A DNA stretch of 64,000 nt from positions 42,036,001 through 42,100,000 of the forward strand of contig NC_077222.1 in NCBI RefSeq assembly GCF_024763615.1, given 5' to 3'. This DNA comes from Phlebotomus papatasi (lineage: Eukaryota; Arthropoda; Insecta; Diptera; Psychodidae). Shown here in pieces: positions 1-10,915 of this stretch. The notes beneath the pieces are model-generated. The model worked only from the letters and a program-made list of their open reading frames with translations, did not search any database and was not told the origin of the DNA. The number at the start of each line of letters is the position of its first letter. Within the stretch, counting starts at the first letter, position 1. Made by a program: the position numbers and the translations under genes.

Positions 1-1486
1 CAATAACTCAACCTATATGGTATGGATCGGTCTCAAATTTTGGTATGTTATAGCTGGGTCTAAGACCTTTCAGACCTTTCGATTAAAAAAATAGTCAGGC
101 CCCCCGATCGCCCTGACCAAAAGATCTAATTGAATTTTCAAATACTCATATCTCTGGTATTGTCGGAATTTGAAAAATTTTGGTGTTTTGGACAGCTCTC
201 CTGGAATACTACGGCATTTTTGACACCCCAATTTCATCCGATTTAATCGAAGATTCAATTAATCGAAAAATCGATTTTTGAAAATTCGATATCGAATATT
301 TCGAAAACTAGACGATGCTTTTTCTTTAAATTTTATTATGTTGTAGCTGAGGTTCCTTTGACGATCCCTGGCCTGAGCTATATTCAAAAATGTCTTGACC
401 GGATTGCATTTTCGATGTTTATGGAGCGATTTCGATAATTTTTTTTAGTAACTTCTATCTGAATTTGTAGATCTTTCTAACGGTGGGTCACACCTGCTTC
501 TATTCTGCCTCACTGTACGTACCCCGACCCTTACTATACCGAAATAGACCGGACTCTATCCGTAATGAGAATCGTCAATCAGAGCAAGTGACACTCAAAT
601 TATCCAGTTTTTTCTCAGTGGAGATAGGAGAAATTCGTGCCTCCACCCAGAATTGAACTGGAGGGTCAAACTTGTCAGAACGCATATTTAATTCTTTCAC
701 GAGCTCTGTGAGAAAACTTAAATGTTTTATAATAAGCATGTTCTTATAGGAAATTTACTGCTCTACAACATTGCAGAAGTCTATTTTCCTCCATCTGGAA
801 AGAAATGTGATTTTCGAATCATTTTCTAAAGGTCGTTTTTGTGGAGATTCTCAAAATTGCTGGGGCAAATTTTGTCAGTCTTCGAATAATTTGTGATGTT
901 TTACTCTCGGAAACGTTAAAAATATTAAATAGACATATTTTTTATAGGAAATTTATTGCTCTACAACTTTGTCGAAGACAGTTTTTCTCTATCTTAACGA
1001 GAAATGTGCTTAAATTGAGCTAATCAGTATTAATATTTTTCTGTAAGACAAATATTCCAAAAATAGGGCTCAAAATTTCATTATTTTTTATTTTACATAA
1101 TCCTTCCTCGAATCCCTTGAAACTTTGTAAGTTTAAGAAGGTTCATGAAGGCTATCTATAACAAAAATTTCAAGCCTCCGTCTCTTTTATTTTAGAAACT
1201 AGTGAATATTGAAATTTTCGTTTTGACAAATTTTGCCCCAGTCTCCCCTATACTCTTGATACAGAATAGTTTGCTCAATATTCTTTCTCAGAAAAACTTT
1301 AACACCCCTCTATATAATTGTACCCCTGAATAACTCTGCCTGGGTCTCCCCTAATTGAAAATATACAGCATATTTTCACTTATATTTATTTATTGTATTT
1401 TAAAAAGTCATGATATGCTTAAGACTGGCCGAATTGCTCTACACCTCCCTATACCTCCTCAACGTTTCAAAATAGAGTTTGCTATA
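1..1486. other. Repeat-rich non-coding DNA, probably intron of the Hr96-like gene
   Basis: No convincing coding exon was found. Bases 30-120 carry a phrase (TATGTTATAGCTGGG followed by a run of C-rich sequence) that recurs at about 18740-18830 inside the 18397-20185 element, so the left edge is part of the same repeat family. Near 1230-1350 there are two decayed copies of the CCCCAGTCTCCCCTA terminus that also bounds elements at 23.5, 40.4 and 50.1 kb. Because an acceptor and exon of a nuclear receptor follow at 2662, this stretch is inferred to be intronic. Confidence 0.5.
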
Positions 1487-2428
1487 ATATTAGATGAGAT
1501 CATATATTCTGTCAGTAGAAGAGGTAAAAAGTTTGGAATGGTATATCTCAGCTCCTGATGAACATAATTGGATGTGTGAACTATTGTTGGAAAGCTTGGT
1601 TCATTAGCTTTCAGAATCTGGTATATGTAATTGGCTATGGGTAAATCATGGTCATCCAGAACCATTTATGTCGAAGAAGACACTTTTTGCAACGTCTTTT
1701 TTGACCATCTACTTCTGGGACCAGGAGTGACCCACAATTCTCGCACTTGGACTGTTCGTTAGAGGAACTCAAAGGGTATAATTTGTGGAAGAAACTTTTT
1801 TTTGGACGTCTTACTTTTTTTTATTCATCGACTTTTGCAAGAATTTTAACATTTTATACGCATAGAAAAAAATGACAGAAATCCTTCTATCTCATTTTCT
1901 GGACAAACTAATGAAGATATCGACTTGGAATGTTCTAAGTACTCCCCCATAAGTTGATCCAAGGAATCCAAATATCATATCAATTTCATCCCCACGTCTA
2001 TCCTTCCCCTCCAGAAACCACTCTTTTAGGATTTTTGTAATTTTTTCCTTGCGTTTAACATTTTAAAATTCTTGCAAAAGTCGATGAATAAAAAAAAGTA
2101 AGATGTCCAAAAAAAAAGTTTCTTCTACAAATTATACCCTTTGAGTTCCTCTAACGAACAGTCCAAGTGCGAGAATTGTGGGTCACTCCTGGTCCCAGCA
2201 GTAGATGGTCAAAAATGACGCTGCAAAAAGTGTCTTCTTCGACATAAATGGTTCTGGATGACCATGATTTACCCATAGCCAATTACATATACCAGATTCT
2301 GAAAGCTAATGAACCAAGCTTTCCAACAATAGTTCACTCATCCAATTATGTTCATCAGGAGCTGAGATATACCATTCCAAACTTTTTACCTCTTCTACTG
2401 ACAGAATATATGATCTCATCTAATATTT
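1487..2428. repeat. Large foldback (inverted repeat) with about 355-bp arms
   Basis: The arms at about 1487-1842 and 2073-2428 are near-identical inverted copies separated by about 230 bp of unrelated loop. Each arm holds the same open frame (1665 to 1459 on the minus strand, 2248 onward on the plus strand), including the peptide VLDDHDLPIANYIYQ, with only one or two amino-acid differences over about 59 residues. Similarity stops abruptly outside the arms. This is either a foldback transposon or a recent inverted duplication kept similar by gene conversion. The encoded peptide was not recognised. Confidence 0.8.
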
Positions 2429-2661
2429 GCTATTTTAGCCGAGACACACTTGAGGGGATTATAGCACACAGAACAGATTGGACATTTTATCTCAGTAACG
2501 AACCAATTTGCAAGATTTTCGACTGCCAAAATCTAAAAACATTAAATTTCTTCAATTGAAACTTTAAAACTTAATTAAATCCTGATTCCGGAAATGAATT
2601 ATGAATAAATTATTACTTGTAGAAAATTCAATGTTTTAATTAAATTTTATTTTTTTTTTAG

Positions 2662-2862
2662 AACTCCTACTACTATCTTCTGCGAAGGTACCTGGAGAGT
2701 GTGTATCCGGGCTGCGAAGCGCGATCAACCTTCCTGAAGCTGATCCAGAAGGTGAATGAGCTGAGGAAATTGAATGAAGTGATCATTGGTGTTTATTTGG
2801 ATGTGAATCCATCACAAGTGGAACCTCTTCTGCGTGAAATCTTTGATATGAAGAACCACTGA
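2662..2862 (+). CDS. Hr96: Terminal exon of a Hr96-like nuclear receptor (end of ligand-binding domain)
   Basis: A strong acceptor (T-rich tract then TTTAG) at 2661 opens a phase-0 exon of 67 codons ending in TGA. The peptide begins NSYYYLLRRYLESVYPG, continues with FLKLIQKVNELRKLNE and ends EPLLREIFDMKNH. The middle follows the helix 10/11 pattern of the vitamin D receptor group (KMIQKLADLRSLNEE in vertebrate VDR), and LLREIF fits the helix 12 AF-2 activation motif. These features match NR1J receptors such as Drosophila Hr96, nuclear ligand-activated transcription factors that regulate lipid and xenobiotic metabolism. The DNA-binding domain and the rest of the ligand-binding domain must lie upstream of the window. 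The gene converges on the minus-strand gene at 3316-4197, about 450 bp away. Confidence 0.85.
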   Translation, partial: NSYYYLLRRYLESVYPGCEARSTFLKLIQKVNELRKLNEVIIGVYLDVNPSQVEPLLREIFDMKNH

Positions 2863-3315
2863 AAGGTTCTTTTCTAAAAAAAAAATCACTCACAAACACA
2901 ACACACCTGCTTTCTATGGAATAGAAACTGTCAAAGAATCACTAGACCAGAGCAGAAAACAGTTTAAAAAACAAAAGAGAATGTTTTTGCATCAAGGAGC
3001 TTTAAGAAATCTTCATCACATGTGATATTTGTAAATTTCTTCATTACATTTTTTGAGTACCAGAACAAAGGCTATAAAGGCAAACTGTCTTTTAAATGAG
3101 GGAAGAAGCGGAGGGAGGAATAGCGCGGAAAATTACAGGTGCTAATTTTCTCACGAAAAGGACAAGAAGTTGGTGAATGTGACACAGAAAAATGTTGATT
3201 TTTGTATGGAAATTTTAACACAAAATGCAATTATAAATGTAATAGTGTTTAATTTTGGAAATATCTCTTTGAAAAGATAATAGATTGAAAATGTTTAAGA
3301 AATGGGCTTTTGTTT
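2863..3315. other. Convergent 3' UTR interval
   Basis: This interval lies between the Hr96-like stop codon and the stop codon of the minus-strand gene. It has a higher G content than intergenic DNA here and no open frame of interest. It is likely to hold both 3' UTRs, and no clear polyadenylation signal could be assigned with confidence. Confidence 0.4.
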
Positions 3316-4197
3316 CTAGACTTCCTGAAGCCATTGGAGGTCCGATGATATTTCCTCTTGCTTGATTTTCTTCTTCGCTGGAGATTTCTTTGACGAAGTT
3401 GGCTCCTCGCGATCTCTCTTCCTCTTTGACCTTCTTTGGGATGTCTGAACTACTTCAATTTCCGGGGACTCTTGCTTCACCACGATGTTCTCTGACACAG
3501 TCTTCTCAAAATCTGCTCCAAGGAGAGGATGACGCACTTTCAGATTGGTCGGGAATTCTTCATGGGCATTGTCCTGAGAGGCATTGTAGGTAATAATAGG
3601 CTCCTCAATCAATTGGCTGATGGTGATCTTCCCAACCACAGGAAAAGTCTCGGCTGTCAAGTGTCCTTTTTCCTGAGAAGACACCAAAGTTACAGTCCTT
3701 GAAGGTCCTTCTGGAATTTTTTCAACAGAAAATTCCAATCCATTTTCCTCAATTTGAGTCCTTCCTTTGAGGTAAATCTTCTCTCCCAGCAATTTTTCAG
3801 GTTCTATCGAATTGTGACACTGCAGAATAAAGACTTCCTCTTCGGAGTACACCTTCATATCGGGATGTTTCTTCGTGGGAGTATTCAAAGTCAGATTCGG
3901 ACGCTTTTCGAGGAATAATTTCAAATTCTCTGGAACAGAAGCTTGAGAAACCTCCTTGATGATGGACCTCTTGACATCTTCTCCGCTGGAATCAGAAGAG
4001 CTTTCACTGCATTTTTCATGCAGTTGTTCCTGTTTTACTTTGATATCCGGAGTGGCCGATCTTGATTCTCCTGACACATCAGAAGACTTGCTTTCTGACA
4101 CCTTCTTGGTCTTTTTGTAATGGCTTTTTGATGATTTTGCATCCTTATCCATTGTATCACTGAATGACACTCGTTTTTTCACCGAATCACTCTTCAT
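3316..4197 (-). CDS. Lysine/serine-rich nuclear protein, RNA polymerase I subunit RPA34/POLR1G-like
   Basis: A single uninterrupted 293-codon frame starts MKSDSVKKRVSFSD and ends DLQWLQEV. Residues 1-80 are basic and serine-rich with casein-kinase-like clusters (SESSSDSSGED). A globular segment of about residues 95-230 contains EEEVFILQCHNSIEPEKLLG and EKIYLKGRTQIEENGLEFSV. The tail is a basic nuclear-localisation region (RRSKRKRDREE, KKSPAKKKIKQEE). The 'polar-E-V/L-x-L-I/L-Q ... G-x-x-I/V-x-L-x-G' arrangement followed by a Lys-rich tail with repeated VKQE/IKQEE sites resembles the metazoan Pol I subunit A34.5/CD3EAP (POLR1G), which works with PAF53 in the nucleolus. Similarity in this family is weak, so the name is an inference. 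The gene is intronless and lies convergent to Hr96. Confidence 0.5.
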   Translation of the reverse strand: MKSDSVKKRVSFSDTMDKDAKSSKSHYKKTKKVSESKSSDVSGESRSATPDIKVKQEQLHEKCSESSSDSSGEDVKRSIIKEVSQASVPENLKLFLEKRPNLTLNTPTKKHPDMKVYSEEEVFILQCHNSIEPEKLLGEKIYLKGRTQIEENGLEFSVEKIPEGPSRTVTLVSSQEKGHLTAETFPVVGKITISQLIEEPIITYNASQDNAHEEFPTNLKVRHPLLGADFEKTVSENIVVKQESPEIEVVQTSQRRSKRKRDREEPTSSKKSPAKKKIKQEEISSDLQWLQEV

Positions 4198-4786
4198 TTT
4201 GGCTAATTTTTGTTAAATAAAATCACAATAAAACTCATGCAATTTTGTAAACAAAAACACGTGTGACAGCGAAGTAGGCGAACTCCGGCGAAAAGTGCGA
4301 GCAACGCCAACTAGCGTCGTTTTCTATTCAGTTGTTTTCTTCAATTCAAGTTCAGCGGATTTTTCTCCTCTTGCTTTAAGTGTTTTCCCCGTTTTCCAAG
4401 TGTTTTCTACCAATTGTTCATCTAATTTCAACTCAAAAATAAGATAAAAATGTGTGCTTAGAATTGTACAGTATTAATTTAGTGTATTTTCCAACAAATC
4501 AACAAGATTTATGAATTTTCTTTCGAAGGTAGGGTTTTTGCGTAATGAGGCTTTGAATTTGTTTCAAAATTTCAATGAACTTTTCCAAAAAATATTGCAA
4601 TAGATTTTTTTTTCAACATGCAACATAATCGTAAATTATGTTCATTTAAGTTTTCTAACACTTCTAAATAAAGAAAACTAAATGGAATATCGCAATTACA
4701 TAAAATTAAAAAAAAAAAACAAATATACTTTTTTTCTCATTCTACCAATTTTGTGCATTTTTTTGGCAAGATTTGTTCTTAAATAG
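4198..4786. other. 5' flank of the RPA34-like gene; possible divergent promoter
   Basis: Bases 4260-4400 are distinctly GC-richer than the surroundings and include a plus-strand TCAGTTG match to the arthropod initiator at about 4327. A possible plus-strand mini-exon encodes MNFLSK (4511-4528) and is followed directly by a GTAGGG donor. It could be a 5' exon of the plus-strand gene at 9.5 kb, but no transcript evidence is available. Confidence 0.3.
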
Positions 4787-5025
4787 TACAGTAGACTCTT
4801 TCCCAATTGGGAATTTGGGGCAAAATGTCATCCGGTTTATCAGATTTGGGCGTCAAAGCCCTTGTAAATACCACAAAAAGCGCTCAATTATAAAGAATCA
4901 CGATAAAATAGGAAGAACTACAGCGAATTTGAGCAATTTAGCTTCACAATTAAACGTGAAAATTGTCAACAAAATTTTTCGCCCGATTGAGAAAGAGCCG
5001 ATTAAGCGAGAGTCTACTCACTGTA
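4787..5025. mobile_element. pogo-like MITE, 239 bp
   Basis: Terminal inverted repeats read TACAGTAGACTC on the left and GAGTCTACTCACTGTA on the right, bounded by TA. The CAGTAGA start is typical of Tc1/mariner-pogo derivatives. The element is AT-rich inside and has no transposase frame. Its termini are related to, but distinct from, those of the 42565 and 62232 elements. Confidence 0.65.
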
Positions 5026-5640
5026 TGTCTTTTAGGAGCATTCCAAATAAATTATTGGAGTGAATTGATACGGTTCCAATACGATTCCAGTCGGTTCAAA
5101 TAGTTTTTTGCTGCTGATCACTCGAAATGAAAAAAAAATTTCAACTCAATTTTAAAACTTTTTAAAAGACATCGATTCAGAAGTTTTTATAATCAACTTA
5201 CCATATTGTACCATTGGAGATTTTTCTCTGTTCATGCATAAAATAATTGTTTAAAAAAAATTAAATCACCGCCTTCAATTTTAAAGCCGTTTACGAAATT
5301 TTTTTCTAAATTTTTACCGAGTATTGATTCAATCAGGAATCGCACTAAGGATCTCATTTTCTCATTTATCATTTTCTCCCTGTTTTTATTTTACTTGTAA
5401 AAATAAGGGGTAACTTATGTGGGATCGGGAATCTTTGTTTTTTCCATTTTGTTTTTCCCAGTTTGTCTTTGGAATCTTTGTTTTCGGTAATTTTTGTATT
5501 TTGGAAACTTTGTCTTTGGTAATCTTGTCTTTCACACATTTTGCACAATTATCGGAAATTTTGTCTGTGATACATTTTGCACAAGTATATTTTATAACTT
5601 TCGAAAAATTTCCCTTTTCTCAGAAATATCAAAAAAACTA
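5026..5640. other. Intergenic DNA with a short degenerate TTTGG tandem tract
   Basis: At 5420-5560 the plus strand carries loosely periodic units built on TTTGGAATCTTTG and TTCGGTAATTTT. They are similar in kind to the GGGATTTTGG arrays at 51.3 and 61.5 kb. Nothing else is recognisable. Confidence 0.4.
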
Positions 5641-6418
5641 ATATAGTCATTCGAGGAGAGATGGAACACCTTTTTTATATTCAATATTGCGAATACGTTT
5701 TGAATGCGAAACAAACACGAATCTCACTAGTTTATCATTTGACGACTCTAAATTTAAGATATCAATATTAGTAAAGCCTAGATGAAAATAGTCACTTCGA
5801 AAAATAGGATTTAAAAAAAGTTGCATTTTGAGGTACTCAAAAAAAGTGAGGGTGAGATGGAACTCCCCTAATTTTAACAAAATATTTATAGTTTATTTTA
5901 TTAATTTAAAATAGGAGGGAAGTGATTTTAGACATTAACTCTATTTCATTGAATTTATTGGAGTTTATTATATTTTTTTTTAGTATAAATGATTTATTTT
6001 GTGGAATATGTGACTCATGTACTTCGATGGCAATTTCGCTGAGTGTATCAAGTCAGTCTTACCAGAAATTTAGGGAAAATAATTTCTAAGATTTGCTTGA
6101 AAAGATTTTGAAGAACATTGACCGAAATTCACACCGGAAGTGCTGCCAAAACTATTAAGTTCCATCTCTCCTCAACCCCCAAATACATGTATTCTTATGG
6201 CGAAATAAAATATTTTTGCCATTTTTCAGACATCCGAAAAATTCAATTTCAATTTTCTCGTACAATTTTAAAGGTAGAAAGCTGTAACTTGGGGGTTTTC
6301 ATTAGAATGTTGAAGGGCACAAATAGACCAAATGAGGTGGAGATCGTGAATAGGGTGCAGGCAGGAGGCGAAATGGTCCATCTCTCCCACTGTTCCAACT
6401 CTCCTCGAATGACTATAT
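5641..6418. mobile_element. MITE-like element with 27-bp TIRs, 778 bp
   Basis: The left end ATATAGTCATTCGAGGAGAG is matched by the inverted right end CTCTCCTCGAATGACTATAT with near-perfect pairing over about 27 bp. Subterminal inverted phrases (GATGGAACACC / TGTTCCAACTC) extend the similarity. TA dinucleotides lie at the edges. An internal frame (6118-6438) runs into the TIR and looks non-genic. Confidence 0.75.
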
Positions 6419-6719
6419 ATCTAATAAATCTACAATGAATTAAAATTTCAAAAAATATTTTTCTTTTTTTTAATATTATGTAGACTTCATTTTTGAAGCA
6501 TTAATCTTAAGAACAATCTTATCGTGTACACGCTTTGTGCGTTATTTTGTATTAAAATCATTTGAATTGATAGATTTTCCTTTATTTATTGATATAAACT
6601 TATACCTGGTTCACAAAAACACGTTTAAACATGGTAAAATACCATAAGTATGGTTAAAATTGCTCATTAATTTCAATTTTATTGCAGTTAAACAAGTAGC
6701 CTTTTGAACCAAATTGTTT

Positions 6720-7040
6720 TTATTAAATTTATTTACACGTAATTAATATTATTTTTGGACAAAAAATAAGATAAGTACAGTGATTTAGTGATAAACTTGT
6801 ACGGGAATGAAGCTTCAGTATCGGGAGTAATTTGCTAAGTTCCTCCAAAGCCATTCGAAGGAAATTGTTGTGCCAAGAAATCTCCAGTTTGTATGACTTC
6901 ATACAGATTTTCAATAAGACTGTATGAGAGTCGCTTCGTAAGCCCCTTTGTCTACAAACCTTTCTTCTAGCCTTGGGGATCCTTCTAAGTGACTTATAAG
7001 ACATTTTAAGTACTATCCACACATTTTTCGGACTCATTCA
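6720..7040 (-). pseudogene. Possible Harbinger-type transposase N-terminal relic
   Basis: A minus-strand frame of about 100 codons contains RRIPKARRKVCRQRG followed by NFLRMALEELSKLLPIL. The second phrase resembles the 'FxRM(S/P)xExFxxLL' segment that precedes the DDE domain of PIF/Harbinger transposases, and the basic start fits the 'RRxWVRP' region before it. No catalytic domain follows. This is a weak, pattern-based call; a chance frame is the alternative. Confidence 0.3.
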
Positions 7041-7536
7041 CAATCAAAAATCTCGCGGCCCTATTTAAAATTGAGCAAATTTCTTGCAAAATGTGTGCTG
7101 ACTGTGAGAAATTTCAAGTAATTCTGCTATTTTGAGTGCTTAATTTAATTAAAAGAAAATCAGTGTGATAGCACCATAAAATTTCATAAAGAGTAAACTT
7201 TGTTGCGTCGGGGTGTTCACAGTAAAGAAGCATTAACAATACAAAAAAAAACAAATCAAGTTAAAATATTAGTAAAAATCTCGATTTCAGAAGGCTTCTG
7301 ACAAGATCTCCGGATGCAGAAGATAGAAAATGCTTAATGTTAGTCCATGTGAATTCAGAGACGTATAGTCACGGAGATTATTGATCACTAATGGAGCTAG
7401 ATAGATTAGTGAATGAAAATGTTTATGATGTTTATCGTAATATGAATTTAGCTTTAACACCAAAATTAAAAGGAAAACAAAAAGATTTTCCTAATTATAT
7501 ATGATTGATTTATTACTTTGAATTTTATATATAAGA

Positions 7537-8172
7537 TACAGTACCCTCAAGTCGGCCGGTTCCTCAACTCGGCCGGTGGAATTGTTTATCCAATTTTTTT
7601 TAACGTTTTATAGTCAATTTCTATGAAATTTTTACTAATAGACCTTATAATGTTAAACTGGTTAGACCATATCGGCGCTTCCATTCTATACTATGCTATC
7701 TCAGAATAACAACATTGCAGGAGAGCCATTTGAAGTTGGCGATTTCCTATGCTGCCTGTGTAATTTAAAAAAAATAGAATATCTCGTTAACCGGACGTCG
7801 GATGACCACCAAATGTTCACCAGTTGTAGATCTCGGTCCCAGGAGTAACATATCCCTCGGAGTAATAAAAGGCTAAGTCGACTTAGCATAGTATGGAATG
7901 GAGCCGTCGATATTACAGCACGGGGTAGCAGTGAACACTGCAATTTTTAAAATTAGATATTAGGCTTTAGAAGACGAGACCTATATGAATTGATAGATAA
8001 AATAGGGATCTTTGTCCCCTTTGTTCACTGAAGAAGTGATCGACATAAGTTCAAATGTAGACATAAATATCAGTGTTTCGTGTTACCACATGTGTACCAT
8101 TTGCCCAGTCTCCCCTAAATTGAATAAATAAACCCACTAGCCGAGTTGAGGAACCGGCTGACTACGGGACAC
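7537..8172. mobile_element. MITE-like element, about 636 bp
   Basis: The left terminus contains GGCCGGTTCCTCAACTCGGC. The right terminus contains its inverted copy GCCGAGTTGAGGAACCGGC (8150-8168). The outermost 15 bp (CAGTACCCTCAAGTC) match the right end (GACTACGGGACACT) only partly. No transposase frame is present. The next element begins within three bases of its right end. Confidence 0.65.
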
Positions 8173-8174
8173 TT

Positions 8175-9090
8175 TAGGGTGGAGTAACCACTTATCGCCA
8201 CTTTTACAAAAAATGTGAAATTAATTTGATTATAACTTTTGACCCCTTATTATAAGATATCTCAAATTTGACACAAAGTCACTGAGGTGTATTGACTCCA
8301 GATTCGTCAAAAAAGTAGTACTCCAATTTAATGCTGAACTATTTAAAAAAACTGATTTTCATTAACAATGCAATAATAACCACTTCGTCGCCACTTTTTA
8401 CCACTTTTCTCCAGTTTTGTAACCACTTCTCGCCACCCTCTTTAAAACGTCCAAACTCGATTATTTTGGGCAATATTATACAAAGAATATATTCAGCATT
8501 TCTTTTTCCTCATGCCCACCTTATTATTACTCACTTTAAATGAATTTTCTTCGGTTTTATTGGAGAAATCAAATAATTAGACTGTTGCAGAAAGTAAACA
8601 AATCAGATTTGACAACTGAGAATCTACGAAGTGGAGTTAGCGTCACCTATTAAAAAGTAATGGCGACAGATGGTAAAATCAATTCAAAACATTACCACTT
8701 TGCGCCATGTCTTATTTTTACATAAAAATAATATTAAATGAAATATTAATAAACTAAATACAAATTTTATGTATTATACGAATGTAATTAAATATGCAAC
8801 AGACAGATTATTTATCCAAAAACGTAAATTTTGTTCGATGAAAATTGGATGCCACTTGTTATATTTGGTAAGAAATATTGGATTCGATGCACTTGCTTAA
8901 AATATTGCTCTAAAAATGCTCAACATTTTAAATACAAAACGAACAATTGTTATTTTTCGACTCTATACGTAGCAGCAATAAAAATACAAATAACTTTGCG
9001 GCTCATTTATTTAATAAATCGTGAAAAACAGCGATTTCAATATAGGTGGCGAGAAATGGGGCACTGGCGAGAAGTGGTGATTCCACCCTA
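8175..9090. mobile_element. MITE-like element with TAGGGTGGA termini, 916 bp
   Basis: The left end is TAGGGTGGAGTAACCACTT and the inverted right end is AGTGGTGATTCCACCCTA. The subterminal words CGCCACTT, CCACTTCTCGCCAC and GGCGAGAAGTGG repeat in both orientations, which is typical of transposase-binding subterminal repeats. The small frames inside lack any transposase motif. Confidence 0.7.
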
Positions 9091-9508
9091 CCTTAGCATT
9101 ACTAAAACAAATAGACAAAATTCCTATATTTTTCCAACGTTTAGAAAACTTAATAAAAGTAAGCTTAAGAGATAACCTTGCATGATAACCTTGTACTGAA
9201 GGGAAGAATTATTTGTCTGTTGAAAAATATATTTGCAATTTATATTCAATTCATTGTCAATTTAATTCAATAATTAAATTTATTTACATAAAAATTTAAG
9301 TGAAGAAGGAGTGAGTACCACCCTGTGATCTTCTATTCAAAAGAAAATCTCCACTAGAGGCGCTGCAATCGTGGGGCATTTAAAAATTAAATGTCCAGTC
9401 TCCCTCCTGAAACGAAGTTTTTTTTGTGTGTGAAAGAGGTTGAGGAGCACGTTTCCATTATCAATTTCTGCCCATTTTTCTAGAATTCCCCTTGATATTT
9501 TCCACGGA
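9091..9508. other. 5' flank of the five-exon gene
   Basis: This is AT-rich to about 9300. From 9330 it becomes GC-richer and could be 5' UTR or further coding sequence. The frame used by exon 1 of the next gene stays open back to about 9440 and could be extended by splicing at the AG at 9431-9437. Confidence 0.35.
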
Positions 9509-10662
9509 ATGTCTTTCTTCTCTATTCCTGATTGTATTCTCGAGCAAAATATCCAAACAGTGCGAAGCGATCTTGTGAAAATGATGGACAATGACGATGC
9601 TAATTTTCAACAAACCTATTCGTGAGTATTAAATTAAAATTATTTTTTTTTGAGCTTGGGATTGAGTTAATAGGGACATTTGGGGATTTACTTCTATGCC
9701 CAGGAATACCCAAAATGTGATTCGACCCATTTTGGGTAGAAAGTACTCCCTGCCCCTTCCGGAAACTTATTCCCGGAAAATGAGTGCAGACTCGGTGTCT
9801 TCTGATGGATTGCTTGCTTTTAAGACGACTCTCTTGCCCGAGAGATCTTCCTACTTCGATGAAATCCGTGTTAAAGGGGACACCAAGAGATTCTCCAGGA
9901 GGAACTCTTTCAGTTATTCTCAGAGAGGAAGATATCATCGTCCAGGGGAGATGACTCTTCAGTCACTCAATATTACTGTGAAATCGTAAGGAGTTTTTTA
10001 TTGATAATCTCTCTGGGATTGATTCTTAAAGATTTTCTTGGAATTTTTGTGTCATATTTAAGTTATCCTCGACTGAAAGAAAAGAGCTTTGAGCAGAGAT
10101 TGAAGATCATGGAGGAGAATCTTCTGAATTTTGTCAATCTCTCCAGGAGTTTAAGTAGTCTCTATCCAATGGAATTCTATCCAGTGGACAAAGATATTGA
10201 AGTTAATAGTGAATTGAGTGAAGATTTATTCTATTTAATCAAACTGGCCATTAATGAGATGTATTGGGTAAAGTTGCTTCGGTGAAAAGTACTTGGAAAG
10301 TGGCCTAAAATGCTCTTTTCCAACAGGTTTCCTCAGTTGCAACAGCCCTAAATCTCAGAGATAAATTCCTGGAAAGTTTCTGTTTCCTCCAGCAGGAGTC
10401 CTATCAAGCAATTATTGATGCTCAAAAATCTGCAGAGTCCATCCGATTCGGCGGTAAGTCTAATTTACACGTATTTCCTCTAGAATTGGTTTTTATTTGA
10501 TGCTGTTCTCGTGCTATTCCAGAAGAATCGCATGATCTTAATGAATCTATTGATGCAATTAATTACTGGATTCGCCAATTGTATACTTTTCTTTGGCTAA
10601 CATTGCGCCTCTCTGGAAAAATGTACCAAGTGCAGGAGAGAAATCTTTTCATTGGCGTTTAG
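9509..10662 (+). CDS. Unrecognised five-exon gene, about 288 aa
   Basis: Exons are 9509-9621, 9704-9985, 10063-10267, 10327-10453 and 10523-10662. All junctions are GT/AG, introns are 59-82 bp, and phases agree across all four joins, giving 288 codons plus TAG. Start choice is uncertain: ATG 9509 (MSFFSIPDC) or ATG 9581 (MMDNDDANF, 264 aa). Exon 2 is basic and Ser/Arg-rich (KRFSRRNSFSYSQRGR). The second half is helical and leucine-rich (ENLLNFVNLSRSLSSLYPME, SVATALNLRDKFLESFCFLQ) and ends KMYQVQERNLFIGV. No signal peptide or convincing membrane segment is seen. No family was recognised, but the intron structure and phase agreement make it a real gene. It converges on TO1 about 250 bp away. 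Confidence 0.72.
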
Positions 10663-10915
10663 AGAGAAAATAATGTAGAATTAATTGATGCATCGCACAA
10701 GATGCACCGTAAATTGCAAAAGTAATTTCATTTTAAAGATCGTTTTTTAATCTGTGAAAATACCTTAAAATTAGGATTTTAACAAGAATTTTAGCTCTTT
10801 TTCGTTGTTCTATAATTATTCTCTAGTAGTTATTAATTTGAGATTAAACTCATAATTCTAATTTTAATAAAATTAATAATTAGGTAAATAAAGTGTCTCA
10901 ATAAAAGAAAAAAAG

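Noticed and set aside
6118..6438. 106-codon plus-strand frame
   Set aside because: It lies inside the 5641-6418 inverted-repeat element and runs into its terminal repeat.
9600..9938. 112-codon minus-strand frame
   Set aside because: Antisense of exons 1-2 of the five-exon gene, whose phase-consistent introns are better evidence.
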